Positions 43,883-53,833 of a stretch of 64,000 nucleotides of DNA are shown piece by piece. Each line of letters begins with the position of its first letter. Within the stretch, counting starts at the first letter, position 1. The DNA is taken from the NCBI RefSeq assembly GCF_000729995.1, contig NZ_JNFG01000206.1, positions 1 through 64,000 of the forward strand. Direction: 5' to 3'. Below the pieces are notes generated by a model, which saw nothing but the letters and a program-made list of their open reading frames with translations, was not told the DNA's origin and ran no database searches. The position numbers were made by a program, and so were the translations under genes. Source of the stretch: Caballeronia sordidicola. Lineage in GTDB: Bacteria > Pseudomonadota > Gammaproteobacteria > Burkholderiales > Burkholderiaceae.

Positions 43883-44502
43883 CGCTGGCCCCCGCAGTTC
43901 GGTTGTCCCAGCCGCCTTGCGTTGGCTGTAGATTTTCAGATGCACCTCGCAGGCGGTGCGCCCGTTAGCTACCGTCGAGAGTTCCGGTCCTTGCTATATG
44001 GCCGGACCTCGCCCAGTCCACATAGACATTGAAGCGTTCGCGAAAAATTGGTTTGATGTTTTTCATCTGAGGTCGCAGCCTGCGGCCCCCTCTCTAAGTA
44101 TTGGAGCGCGCTGGTGTCATACGGTGTCGAGCGCGACATTGTTTGTGTCGTTCTTTATTTTGAGCAGCTTCTCGCAATAACGGCAACACGCCCACAGACT
44201 TGAGCTTCGACGAAGCCTCGGTTGCCAATGCGGAAAGCCGTTGGTTGCTATGAGAAAATTGACCCAAGTCGCGCTACCCTCGTGCCTGCGTTTGACCGAT
44301 GCTCAGTTGCATTCGCACCTGCCGGCCGCGCACTGGTGCGCATGGGCGGCGGAAATACATGGCCGACGAAGCCAATACCCGAGATGGTGCGAGTACGTCG
44401 CCGAAAATGTACACTTCCGTGCGCAGTTCGGCATTCGAGGTGCCGTGGTCGAGCAAAGGGGACATCGTAGCGAATTCGAATTACAACGCAACGGGAAGGG
44501 CC
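43883..44502. other. Gap of about 620 bases before the three-gene operon
   Basis: Open frames on both strands have no family likeness. An open frame reaches from 44299 into the downstream gene, but its first 68 codons look unlike a protein and a better start exists at 44503. The gap should hold the operon promoter; no clear boxes were found. Confidence 0.4.
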
Positions 44503-46170
44503 ATGTCTTGGGAAATGAAAGAACAAATAGCGCACCTTAAGAAGCTGCTGGAGTCAGGCCTTATTGGGACGTATCGTAGCTTTGAGGTCACCGAGATTGT
44601 TGGGTTCTACAAGAAGGGACCCGCTACCAACTTTCTCAGTCTGCTAGTAGCGGAGCCCGAGGCCCCGGGGCCGATTTCCAAGCGGCCTTTCCTCAACGAC
44701 ACACGCATCCGGCTGCCGGCAACGGGTTGGGACTTTGGCGTCTCACGGTTTCGGGTCAGCCCCGAGCAGGTTGTCGAGGGACTTCACAGGCTGGACTCCA
44801 CTGGAGAATGGAAGCCCGCATCGTCACCCCTAAAAGTCGGGAAGCTGACTGCCGTTCCTCCGCAGTTCGTGCCCGCAGACTCGTACCAGCCACATCCGTG
44901 GAATGGCATCCTAAAAAACAACTTCTTCGATGGTTCACACGTTCTTGAACTGTTCGACCGAAAGAAGTCCGAACATCGCTTTCTGCTCGATGAGCCCTAC
45001 TTGCTCAGAAAACTTGCGGAGCTCGTACGGGCCTATGTGCCAATGGGAATCGATGGTCTCTCTGACCGCATAGGTAATGTGCTCATCCAGTTGCCGGTAA
45101 CAGTGGCTGCCATCAAGTTTGGCGGAAATCAAGGCAACAACTTTGTTTTCGAACCTACATGGCACCCGGACGTACCTGCGCGTCCCCTTCGGGTCTCCTG
45201 GGAGGTTTATGAAGATTCGACCATAGAGAACTTTGCATCGACGGCGGTCACTGCCGGCCCAGCGAGCCTTCCCATTCATGCGAAGCGAACCGGGGCACGC
45301 TACATTGTCTGGGACGATGTGAATGACGTTATCCTAGGCGCATCAGCCCAGAGCGCGTTCTTCGGCGGTCAGTTCAGTGTGACCAGTCACATCATTAATC
45401 CGAAAACGCGCGAGTTCCTCGCGCCACCCGTGGAAGGAGGCGAAGCTGAGCTATTCACCCTGGTCCTCCGGGATGACCCTCAGCCCCCCGCGAGCGGACC
45501 GGGTCCGAATCCACGCGAGCCTTGGCGTTCCAAACGGATTTTCCGAGACAGCCTGTCGGCGCTGCAGAGCCGCAAAGAATTTGTTCAGTACAAGGGCGCG
45601 CCTGACGCGGGCCGAAGCCAAGCTTTGGCCGATGTACGGTGGCTAATGGATACGCATGGCCAGAGCGGCGTATGGCTGTGGGACCCATACCTTGCTGCCA
45701 ACGACGTGCTAAGCACTCTATTTATGTCCCCGTGGCCTGCCGTCGACCTGCGCGGATTAAGCGATGGAAAGACGCCCAAGGTTTGCAAGCACTGCGGAAA
45801 GAGGCCCGACGACCCGCGCAGCAATGCCGCGCACGAGTGCGCCGGCGGCCAAAAGGGCTCAGGTCGCCAGTCATGGCAACTGGAGCAAAGGAACGTACTT
45901 GAGATGTCTAAGGGCAACTGTCAGGGACTCAACCTTGAATTCCGCGTTCGTGCGGGCGGAGCCGGCTGGCCATTTCACGACCGGTTTCTAATATTTCCGG
46001 GCGCGTCCGGCGGCGCCATGGCGTGGTCGCTGGGAACATCGGTCAACAGCCTAGGGCGGCAGCACCACATTCTTCAGAAGGTCCCCGACGGCGAGCTAAT
46101 CCGCGAAGCCTTTCTTGAACTGTGGAATTTGCTCGAGGCCCCGAAATACCTTGTTTGGAAGACCCCATGA
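44503..46170 (+). CDS. VPA1262-like protein with C-terminal PLD-like motif (555 residues)
   Basis: First gene of a three-gene operon. The N-terminal part reads like the VPA1262 family: PWNGILKNNFFDGSHVLELFD, then GLSDRIGNVLIQLPVTV. The C-terminal half has VWLWDPYLAANDVLSTLF, a cysteine cluster (CKHCGK, HECAGG), and FHDRFLIFP followed by AWSLGTSVNSLGRQHH. The HDR plus GTS-N pattern is a phospholipase-D-like half-site of certain nucleases. I chose ATG 44503 because GGGAAGGG lies just before it. Its stop overlaps the next start (ATGA). Possible role: nuclease or effector of a defence system. In Vibrio the family namesake lies in a Gamma-Mobile-Trio island, to my recollection. Confidence 0.6.
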   Translation: MSWEMKEQIAHLKKLLESGLIGTYRSFEVTEIVGFYKKGPATNFLSLLVAEPEAPGPISKRPFLNDTRIRLPATGWDFGVSRFRVSPEQVVEGLHRLDSTGEWKPASSPLKVGKLTAVPPQFVPADSYQPHPWNGILKNNFFDGSHVLELFDRKKSEHRFLLDEPYLLRKLAELVRAYVPMGIDGLSDRIGNVLIQLPVTVAAIKFGGNQGNNFVFEPTWHPDVPARPLRVSWEVYEDSTIENFASTAVTAGPASLPIHAKRTGARYIVWDDVNDVILGASAQSAFFGGQFSVTSHIINPKTREFLAPPVEGGEAELFTLVLRDDPQPPASGPGPNPREPWRSKRIFRDSLSALQSRKEFVQYKGAPDAGRSQALADVRWLMDTHGQSGVWLWDPYLAANDVLSTLFMSPWPAVDLRGLSDGKTPKVCKHCGKRPDDPRSNAAHECAGGQKGSGRQSWQLEQRNVLEMSKGNCQGLNLEFRVRAGGAGWPFHDRFLIFPGASGGAMAWSLGTSVNSLGRQHHILQKVPDGELIREAFLELWNLLEAPKYLVWKTP

Positions 46171-47585
46171 ACGAAGCTTTCGTCAGTCTCGCGCGCGAGG
46201 TATTTGCCGCTGCTTGCGGTGCCGGACCGTCCAGGTTGCCAGCACAGACGGCCCAATTCATCCGGAATCTTGACGGCGGTGCGACGCCTCCATCCGACTC
46301 ATTGGACGGTCTCGGACAACTGCTCGCGGAGGATTTTCCGTTCGTGCATCAACGCTCGCTCGTCAACGCGCAATGCGATGATGCAACGCGCTCTAAATGG
46401 GAGGCTGCGGTGCGCGCTGGTTTAGCGTGTCTGCGCAGCTGGACGCCATGCAATCCGCTCGCATTCAATGAGCTTTGCGCAGCGCTACTCATAGTCGAAA
46501 TGCTCGGTCTCGACTCGGCCGACGTTAAGCACGTTGCGGCACAGTTAGGAAATGACGCGCTGGCAGACGGGTTGCGTCGTCTCATTTGCGAAGCGGAGGT
46601 CAGTGCCTTCCCGCGCGGATACCCCCGTATCCCTGACGCGGAGCACCAAATAAAGTTATTCGAGCAACAGGGAAATTTCCTCGGGGTCAGTCATGTTCTT
46701 CCGCATGCAATGCCTGAACCGCGGCCAATGCTTTGGGCCGCGGTAAGACTTTTGTGGCGACTCGACCCGGCAAAACTCGCCGATGCAGTGGCCATCAATG
46801 ATAGCCTTTTTCTCACCCAACTGATTCGCTTCACCCTTCACGACGACTTTGCTGCATTTGCGCTCCTCGCACCTACTATGTGGGTGAAATATGCCAGCGT
46901 TGAAGACATGGAGAATGCCCATCGACGCGGCAGCGCTGCTCACAACTGGGATGACCTTTTGCGCCAGCTACTTCTGCAAGTGGCGGATACGTCCGCCTGG
47001 TCCGGATGGATGGACGCATTGCTGCGGGCGCCGTACGGTGGGTCCCTGATGTGCATCGCGCTGCCCAAAGTGCTCGCGTCTTTGCAGGAGCATCATTGGA
47101 CCGCTTTCATCGCCGCGCCGCATTTAAGCTATTCAAAGAGGGCCGCAGCGCCGATGGCCGCCATCATGGCAGCGTTCGCCCAAGAGGTGGGAGAAAGCGC
47201 GGCTAGCGCAATGTGGTCAATCTGCTTCGACCGATGGACCGACTGGAACTACGGCAAGAACGAGCACCAGGTCTACCTGTTTGCTCCGACGGCTTGTGCG
47301 TTTGATTACCCGGTGGCAATGTACTACTCGCAGATGCCGAGTCACGAACGCGATGAGTTGGAGGCAGCGCTGACCTTCGCCGTAGATACGATTGAACAAC
47401 AATGGTTCAATTCATCGACCGACCTCATCACTGAAAGAAACCGATTGTTGTCGCGCCTGCGGCTTGTCGTGCATGGACGCAAGCTTGCTGACGGAGATGC
47501 CGAACTCCTGCCCCCAGAAATTCGGCCCCCATCTGACTACACCCGCGTTCGTTACTCATACCACGACGTCCAAGCGCAGGTATGA
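46167..47585 (+). CDS. Unknown helical protein of the operon (472 residues)
   Basis: Not recognised. Composition and pattern suggest a long alpha-helical protein: FNELCAALLIVEMLGL, VKHVAAQLGNDALADGLRRL, RPMLWAAVRLLWRLDPAKL and MAAIMAAFAQEVGESAASA. No Walker, nuclease or membrane motif is seen. The start ATG overlaps the stop of the VPA1262-like gene by four bases, showing translational coupling. The stop is followed after 291 bases by the DUF4365-TPR gene on the same strand. It may act as an adaptor between the two. Confidence 0.75.
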   Translation: MNEAFVSLAREVFAAACGAGPSRLPAQTAQFIRNLDGGATPPSDSLDGLGQLLAEDFPFVHQRSLVNAQCDDATRSKWEAAVRAGLACLRSWTPCNPLAFNELCAALLIVEMLGLDSADVKHVAAQLGNDALADGLRRLICEAEVSAFPRGYPRIPDAEHQIKLFEQQGNFLGVSHVLPHAMPEPRPMLWAAVRLLWRLDPAKLADAVAINDSLFLTQLIRFTLHDDFAAFALLAPTMWVKYASVEDMENAHRRGSAAHNWDDLLRQLLLQVADTSAWSGWMDALLRAPYGGSLMCIALPKVLASLQEHHWTAFIAAPHLSYSKRAAAPMAAIMAAFAQEVGESAASAMWSICFDRWTDWNYGKNEHQVYLFAPTACAFDYPVAMYYSQMPSHERDELEAALTFAVDTIEQQWFNSSTDLITERNRLLSRLRLVVHGRKLADGDAELLPPEIRPPSDYTRVRYSYHDVQAQV

Positions 47586-47592
47586 AGCGAAG

Positions 47593-47772
47593 ATGCCCTG
47601 GACAGTCCCGGTTTGCGAAGTAACTTTAAGTCGCTGCAGTGGGTACGAATTCGAGTCCGAACCATCCTCCTCGACTTACCGATTGACGCATGTAAGGCGC
47701 CGGCCGGAGTCGCTCGATATCACGTTACCTTTTCAATCAGCATGTTGGCAGGCACTCCGCCGTACTGGATGA
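47593..47772 (+). CDS. Possible small gene, 59 codons
   Basis: A frame starting at MPWTVPVCEVTLSR with protein-like content (YEFESEPSSSTYRLTHVRR, ESLDITLPF) fills most of the gap between the two larger genes. The ribosome binding site is poor (AGCGAAG directly before the ATG). It could be a real small component, a leftover of a longer reading frame, or chance. Confidence 0.25.
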   Translation: MPWTVPVCEVTLSRCSGYEFESEPSSSTYRLTHVRRRPESLDITLPFQSACWQALRRTG

Positions 47773-47876
47773 GTTTGTTCGCACACCGGGCAGTGCAGTT
47801 CGGTAGGCGAGTAAGAATCAGCACACACGAGCATCAGCGTAATATCGAGCTGGACGCGAACCAAGGAAAAGCCCCA

Positions 47877-50800
47877 ATGGACGATGTCATCCAAGATTTT
47901 CCCGAAGAAGGCCAGTCGCAAGAAATCGGGCGGTATGCACGGTCCGTCTTCATGAACGCGAAGCCTTCTGACTGGATTGAGACCGAACTCGCGGGTGATT
48001 CTGACTTCGGTTTCGACTATCAAGTGCAGGTCAAAGTTAACCGGCAGGTCAAATACACCTTCCGAGTTCAGCTAAAAGGGACCACCAAGCCAAGGTGGAT
48101 AAACGACGGGCAAGTGCTTTCATTCCGACTGTCCACGCAGGCGCTGAACATGTATGTGCAGACGCCAGAGCCAACGCTCCTTGTGGTATGTGTCGTCCCC
48201 GAGGATTTGCCGCGACCGTATGCCGGCGAGGCATATTACGTGTGGGTCGATGATGCGTTGCCCGATGACTTCGTGAAACCCGCCCTCGGAACAGAACCGC
48301 GGGCTAGCCATGCGATACACCTCCCGGTAGCAAACCTGCTCACGTACGAGAATGATGTAACGACTCATCTTGACGCGCGCAATCGGCTCTTTCGGACCGC
48401 AGTCGACATTAGCGATTTAGTGACTGCATCGACTGGTTCCGACTTCGGGACGCCATATGGAGCCATTCAGGCACTCGAAACGGCATTGTCCACACGTCCG
48501 AGCGTTATAACCGCCCTCATCGAAGAGTCGGACATATGGCCAGCACCGCCTGAGGGCACCGCCATCAGCGATTTGCTTGCAATCGCGGAAGCGATGCGCA
48601 ACGGTTCCTGGGATAGGGCCACACAAATGCACCGTCGCATCAGGCCGGAAACCTTAAACAACTTAGAGCTTGCTGAATATACATTTCTGGATGGTAAACT
48701 GCTTAGCCGAAGCGGCAAGTTTAGCCAGGCCATTGAGAAATACGAGGCAGCTTCTCGTCTTGTCCCTACCAGAGACGTATATATAGTTGCGGCCGCCGAA
48801 ACGCGCTTCGTTCGGATGCACCCCTGCGACGACGCAGAATGTCGCGACCTCCTAACTCAGCTGGATAGCAGAAACTCGGTTGTCGCCAAAGTTCTCGCTG
48901 CACGACTATTGATAGCGTTAAGCGATGAGGCCGCAGCCGATTCCCGAATATCGAGTCTGCCGGCAACAGACCGTGCAATCCTGCTGGCATCGTTGCACGT
49001 TCATCGTCGGCGCTTCTCGAATGCTATAGAAATTTGCTCCGAATCCCTGCGTACCACCACGTTATCTCCGCGCGAGCGCGCGACGTTGCTGCTTATGCGT
49101 GCCAGAAGTCGATGGTATGAAGCAGTAGGCCCATTGCCGGATGAAGTTGAGTTGCCACTATCGGGGCCGGCCGACGCGAATTTGTCGCTATTACAGATGG
49201 TATGGGAAGATGTCATGGAAGCCTTCCCTCTGTTACGGGAACTTGGCTGGCCAGCAAATGTTGAGTTCCTCTCCGACGTTGCTGGTAGCACGGCCATGAT
49301 GCTGAATCGAGGGTCGGAGCTCTATCCTTACCTTGAGGACGCCGCCCAAGCTCTTCCTTGGAGTGTGGGACTGCAGCAGGCTTTCGAGGCCTTGTGCGTT
49401 TCACTTGGTCGCTTCAAAGAGGCCCTCATCCCCAACTCCCGGCTCCCAGAGTCGCCTTCAGTAATTGGCCGTAGAGTGACATTGTTTCACCAGGCGGGGG
49501 ACCTTCCGGCGTGTTGGGCACTTGCCGACGACAAGCTGACCGTTCTCAGTGAGTCGACCAATGTCGCACCTGTCGCCATCGGCATGGGAGCGACTGCCGC
49601 AACACAATGCACAAAACCTCTCGTTTCAAGTCGTCTCCTGTCGGTGCTCGATAGCAGACAGGATTGGGGCGAGTACGCGACGTTCTTCAGGACCGCAATC
49701 GAATCGCAACGTCGCGGCGTCGACGCGACCACGTGGGTGGAGGCTCTTCGCTTAGCTCGAACAAAACATCCTGACTCGATATTCATCGCACAGAACCTTC
49801 TTGGCAGCCTCAACGCAAACCTCGCAGAACATGCACCGGCAGTTCTGGAGACGGCCTCATTCCTTCGCAAAACGCAGCAGCTCAACTTCAATGACACTCT
49901 GAAGGTCATCAAAGCCTGTTTCACGCTCGAACGTTGGGGTGACGTGGATGTAGAGGCAAGTCATGCTATCGAGCGCTTCGGCAATTCCGCGCGTCTTCTA
50001 GCGATGCGCGCTATCGCCTTGGATAACGCAGGCAAAACCGCCGACGCACTGGACGAATACGAACAAGGGTTTTCCTCCGATGACGCTGCCCTCGAGCTAC
50101 TGCGCGCATATCTGGGCCTATGTATCCGACTCTCCCACTTCGACCGAGCTATCAACGCAATAGAAAGATTGTTGTCCCGCGTTCGCGGGCATGATGAAAT
50201 TGTCGAGTTGAAGCGCTTGCTTATCGTTATCAAGGCTGAGGTAAACGCGTCGCCCCAAGAAATGGAAGCGCTCCTTCGCGACCTCTCCTTTACCGTCGCG
50301 CAAGACGACGCGGAGGAAGAAGCCTTGTATCTCAGCATTGCCACAAACCTCACCTTCATCCGCGGACTGAAACTTTCCGACGATATGTGCAGTGACTTTC
50401 ATACAAGGTCAAACGCATATTCATCCCGTTTTCCCGACTCACGTAACTTCATCGTCCTCAGCACGCCTCCGGAAGACTCCGGCGACAGGCTTCTAAAAAT
50501 CCTTGAGCCGATACTTGGAGATTGGCGTGCCAAGGGTCGTGAATATCTTCGCCGCGAACGCGAAGTCAAAGATGGCAGACTGCCAATCCCGTATATCGTC
50601 CGCGCCGGCTATGCCTTGCACTACGTGGGTGACCCGCTAACACTCTGGGAAATCGGAAAAATCTCAAGAGCGGAGTTCCGCCAGTTCCATCTGACGATGG
50701 CAACCGAAGACATGCCCGAAGCGCTCTTCGAGTCCTACTCTCGACCGCCGTTGGTCGATTTGACCGCGCTATTGGTTTTGCTCGACTTGGATATGCTCGA

Positions 50801-51881
50801 CACGGTGTTCCATTTGTGGCCAAGCATCGCTATCGGACGGCTGACCGTCGCTTACCTTTCGCAGCTTTCGAGCAATCGAATCGAATCCGCCCGGGGCCAC
50901 GATACCGCCAAGCGTCTGATATCATTTATTCAGGATAACCTTTCACGGATTGAGCAACCCAAGGCACACATCAGCGGTGCCTCAGGACACATACAGCCGA
51001 TACATCTGGTACAAGAGGCCGAAGCCCTAAGAGAATCAGGTTTCTCGCTCTACGCAGATGATTTTTTCGTACGCGTATTTACCTCGACTTCTATAAGTTT
51101 AGCGAACTCATTTTGCACGCTGGACGTCCTACGCTGGGCAACGGAGCGAAAGTTTCTCGACCTCCAGCAAGTCAGCGGAAGGTATTCCCTCCTATGCCGG
51201 TGGAACGTTGCGATAGTCATTCCGCTACAAGTCTTCCTAGAACCCGTTCTTAGGGAACCATTTTCCTTGGATTCGCTTGAGCAGGTCGCATTCAATCTTG
51301 CGCATGTCGAAACATTCGACGTCCTATCTCGCGCTGTCTGGTGGCCCGATAAGGACTACCTTCAACTGCTGAATCATGTCCGAGCCGTAATCGTCGTGTT
51401 GCTTCAGAACGCCCGTGTTCCCTTGAACCTTGTTGCATCCGTATGGAGTGCATGGCTGATGAAGGTACAGTTCGCAAAAGCAGGTTTATCGCGACTTGAT
51501 AACCGTGCCGCAGCTATGTTTTTTATCGCTGTGCACGCGGAGTCCGAGTTGCTGAAGAGAGCTTGGATTTGTTACAAGCTCACGGTGGAGCTCGAGCACG
51601 GCAACAGGATGGAAAAGGCTCATGAAAGAGAGGCCATAAGGCACCTCGCGGCTTTCGCCAACGAGTTCGCACAGTCGCAGAGCACGCCGAACAGCCAAAC
51701 GATGCTTCAAAGGCTGCAAGATTGTGTTACCCCCGGCACTGAGGAAGCACAATGGTTTTCTGAAGGACTGATGGACGCAATGGTTGGAATCTTCACGCGA
51801 GACCGTCAACAAACCGACGCAATTCTTGGGATGGCCGCCTCGGCCGTGACAGAGTACCAGCGCAAACTCGGCAAGACCTAG
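47877..51881 (+). CDS. DUF4365-type nuclease-like domain fused to a long TPR-like array (1334 residues)
   Basis: The N-terminal 150 residues fit DUF4365, a PD-(D/E)xK-like domain: ETELAGDSDFGFDYQVQV (Asp47) and FRVQLKGTT (Gln65, Lys67). The remaining 1150 residues are helical repeats, with TPR-like segments such as NNLELAEYTFLDGKLLSRSGK, KFSQAIEKYEAASRLVP and AMRAIALDNAGKTADALDEYE. I start at 47877 (MDDVIQDFPE), with AAGGA about ten bases upstream; the frame opens at 47613 but that part is not protein-like. It is the last gene of the operon. A sensor-nuclease role is the likely reading: TPRs sense, the N-terminal domain cuts. Confidence 0.65.
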   Translation: MDDVIQDFPEEGQSQEIGRYARSVFMNAKPSDWIETELAGDSDFGFDYQVQVKVNRQVKYTFRVQLKGTTKPRWINDGQVLSFRLSTQALNMYVQTPEPTLLVVCVVPEDLPRPYAGEAYYVWVDDALPDDFVKPALGTEPRASHAIHLPVANLLTYENDVTTHLDARNRLFRTAVDISDLVTASTGSDFGTPYGAIQALETALSTRPSVITALIEESDIWPAPPEGTAISDLLAIAEAMRNGSWDRATQMHRRIRPETLNNLELAEYTFLDGKLLSRSGKFSQAIEKYEAASRLVPTRDVYIVAAAETRFVRMHPCDDAECRDLLTQLDSRNSVVAKVLAARLLIALSDEAAADSRISSLPATDRAILLASLHVHRRRFSNAIEICSESLRTTTLSPRERATLLLMRARSRWYEAVGPLPDEVELPLSGPADANLSLLQMVWEDVMEAFPLLRELGWPANVEFLSDVAGSTAMMLNRGSELYPYLEDAAQALPWSVGLQQAFEALCVSLGRFKEALIPNSRLPESPSVIGRRVTLFHQAGDLPACWALADDKLTVLSESTNVAPVAIGMGATAATQCTKPLVSSRLLSVLDSRQDWGEYATFFRTAIESQRRGVDATTWVEALRLARTKHPDSIFIAQNLLGSLNANLAEHAPAVLETASFLRKTQQLNFNDTLKVIKACFTLERWGDVDVEASHAIERFGNSARLLAMRAIALDNAGKTADALDEYEQGFSSDDAALELLRAYLGLCIRLSHFDRAINAIERLLSRVRGHDEIVELKRLLIVIKAEVNASPQEMEALLRDLSFTVAQDDAEEEALYLSIATNLTFIRGLKLSDDMCSDFHTRSNAYSSRFPDSRNFIVLSTPPEDSGDRLLKILEPILGDWRAKGREYLRREREVKDGRLPIPYIVRAGYALHYVGDPLTLWEIGKISRAEFRQFHLTMATEDMPEALFESYSRPPLVDLTALLVLLDLDMLDTVFHLWPSIAIGRLTVAYLSQLSSNRIESARGHDTAKRLISFIQDNLSRIEQPKAHISGASGHIQPIHLVQEAEALRESGFSLYADDFFVRVFTSTSISLANSFCTLDVLRWATERKFLDLQQVSGRYSLLCRWNVAIVIPLQVFLEPVLREPFSLDSLEQVAFNLAHVETFDVLSRAVWWPDKDYLQLLNHVRAVIVVLLQNARVPLNLVASVWSAWLMKVQFAKAGLSRLDNRAAAMFFIAVHAESELLKRAWICYKLTVELEHGNRMEKAHEREAIRHLAAFANEFAQSQSTPNSQTMLQRLQDCVTPGTEEAQWFSEGLMDAMVGIFTRDRQQTDAILGMAASAVTEYQRKLGKT

Positions 51882-52081
51882 CTACACCATATCCCTCCCA
51901 TGGCGACGTCGTACCGAAATTCGCCCGGCGACAGTGAAGAACTACCGTTGCTTTGGTAGCGCCTCTGTTCTGTGGACGTGTCGGCATGTCGACTTCGGGC
52001 GAAGCTGCAAAAACCCACAGAAAAGGCTATGTATAGATGTGCGCAACCGCCCGGCCAATTCCTTGATAGACATCAAATACT

Positions 52082-52837
52082 ATGACTCCTGAGACCACAC
52101 CCGAAGACGATTACGACGCGCAATCTCGCGTCCCAGACGGCGCCGGACTATTCATTGTCACTTCGCGTCTGAACATAGACATCTATCTGAACGAACGCAA
52201 CGGTGAATTTCCGCCCGCGATGTTTTCATCCTTTACACTTCTCGAGGCATGGTGTGCATCGGAAGGTTACATCGCCGAGAGTGTCGGGAAAGTTCCTCCT
52301 GACGAAGCAAGACTCGTCCGCGCTTCGTACGACAACTTCACCTATGAGTCCATTTGGGTTCATACAAAATCTGAGCGATATCGCAGAGCAATGAACGCCC
52401 ATTTCACAAAAGGATTTGGCGAGCGCGACGAGAATGGAAAGCTGACAAAGGTCGGAAAATTGAAGCTTCTGTCCGCTCTTCGGCGCCTCCATGCGGACCA
52501 TGTTATCAATCGCGCACGTTTGGCGAGTCTGCCTGAAAGTTGGGTTATGCTAATGCCAGTTGGCGGTGACTCCAACTCAAGCTATGGGTCAATTGTTGAG
52601 AGAAAACAGCCCGCATACCCGGCTGGAACATTGAGTGCGAAGATTGACCCGCTAATCCTCGTGAAAATTTTCGCGATGGCGAAAGTGCCGCGGAACTTGG
52701 CCCAACTGGAGAAGCTTGTCTCTCTGGTGTCCGGTCAGATGGTCGAAAGCAACTTTAAGGCAGATGTTCTCGCGCAGATGCGCGTTAATTATCTACAGAT
52801 GAACTCTGCTGCCGGGAACTCAATCCTCACGCAATAG
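52082..52837 (+). CDS. Unknown protein (251 residues)
   Basis: Not recognised. It is a soluble mixed alpha/beta protein with GAGLFIVTSRLNIDIYLNERN and FPPAMFSSFTLLEAWCASEGY near the N-terminus and a basic helical middle (VGKLKLLSALRRLHADHVINR). There is no clear ribosome binding site. It lies 200 bases after the DUF4365-TPR gene on the same strand, and could belong to the same transcript. Codon pattern and length support a real gene. Confidence 0.6.
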   Translation: MTPETTPEDDYDAQSRVPDGAGLFIVTSRLNIDIYLNERNGEFPPAMFSSFTLLEAWCASEGYIAESVGKVPPDEARLVRASYDNFTYESIWVHTKSERYRRAMNAHFTKGFGERDENGKLTKVGKLKLLSALRRLHADHVINRARLASLPESWVMLMPVGGDSNSSYGSIVERKQPAYPAGTLSAKIDPLILVKIFAMAKVPRNLAQLEKLVSLVSGQMVESNFKADVLAQMRVNYLQMNSAAGNSILTQ

Positions 52838-53041
52838 CTGTAAGTCATCGCGAGCCGCCTTCCCCGCCCATCGCAACATTCGCGTTCCGAGTTGCTTCGA
52901 TATGACCGACGGGGAGCGGCCTCCATTGATGCCGCTCGCGCAACCGCCCGCCGAAGCGTATATGGACCGATGCAAGCGCCGGCTTGCGGCTTGCATGCCT
53001 TGCAACGTCCGGAGCTCGAGCTATCACGTCAACGGGCGAAC

Positions 53042-53833
53042 TCAGTTCAATATTTTTATCTTCAGCGCCCTCGTCGTCGCCGGCGCGACAGAAGCTGTGG
53101 CCGACGCGTCAATTAAAAACTCCGCCCGGTCTTTGGCACCAGCAAGCCACGCCGGAGCGCGACCACGGCCGCTCCATGTAGCGCCCGACTTCGGGTCACG
53201 GTAAAGCGCCGGCTGCGGTCCTTTCGGCTGTCCCTTGCCCGCAGATACACCGGTTGCCTTAGATGTCTTCTTGCCGGCAGCCTTCGCCTTACTCACAGCT
53301 CCCGCCGTCGCCGCAACAGCCACTTCTGCAGCGCCTGCAATCAAAAATTTGCTGCGGTCTTTGGCTTCAGCAATCCATACCGGGGCGCGACCGCGGCCGC
53401 TCCACGTCGCGCCGGACTTTGGGTCCCGATACATCGCCGGCTGCGGGTCGCGAACGTAATTTCCGGCAGTCTTTGCTTTGCTAACAGAAGCCGGTTTCGT
53501 TGTCGCCGTACTTCCGTCAACCAGAAACTTGTCTCGGTTCTTCGCGCTTGCAATCCAACCTGGCGCCCGGCCGTGTCCGGTCCAAGTTGCACCACTCTTC
53601 GGGTCCCGGTATTTGACCGCAGCAGCGCTGCCTTTGCTCATGGTCTTAGCAACTGCCTTATTCGCGCGCTGCTTGCCGCCAGCGTGTGCGTCAATATCAG
53701 CAGCGGTCAGGCCGTGCTTTGCCATCAACTCGCGAATCTTTTCGATGACGCCCGACGATTGCTTTGCGATGAGAGCTTCGGCTTGCTGTTCCAGCTTCTT
53801 GATTTTTGCCTGCAGTGATTCCAGAGTTGCCAT
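53042..53833 (-). CDS. H-NS family protein with three C-terminal DNA-binding domains (263 residues)
   Basis: A nucleoid-associated silencer of the H-NS/Bv3F type. The N-terminus (1-50) is the oligomerisation coiled coil (LQAKIKKLEQQAEALIAK, VIEKIRELMAKHGLTAADID). It is followed by three copies of the DNA-binding domain (YRDPKSGATWSGRGRAPxW) at about 75-106, 135-166 and 211-242, separated by Lys/Ala-rich linkers. Copy 1 reads TGHGRAPGW, the others SGRGRAP. Usual relatives have one such domain. GGGAGAG lies eight bases before the ATG at 53833. It is divergent from the KAP gene. It may silence the AT-rich island cargo. Confidence 0.92.
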   Translation of the reverse strand: MATLESLQAKIKKLEQQAEALIAKQSSGVIEKIRELMAKHGLTAADIDAHAGGKQRANKAVAKTMSKGSAAAVKYRDPKSGATWTGHGRAPGWIASAKNRDKFLVDGSTATTKPASVSKAKTAGNYVRDPQPAMYRDPKSGATWSGRGRAPVWIAEAKDRSKFLIAGAAEVAVAATAGAVSKAKAAGKKTSKATGVSAGKGQPKGPQPALYRDPKSGATWSGRGRAPAWLAGAKDRAEFLIDASATASVAPATTRALKIKILN

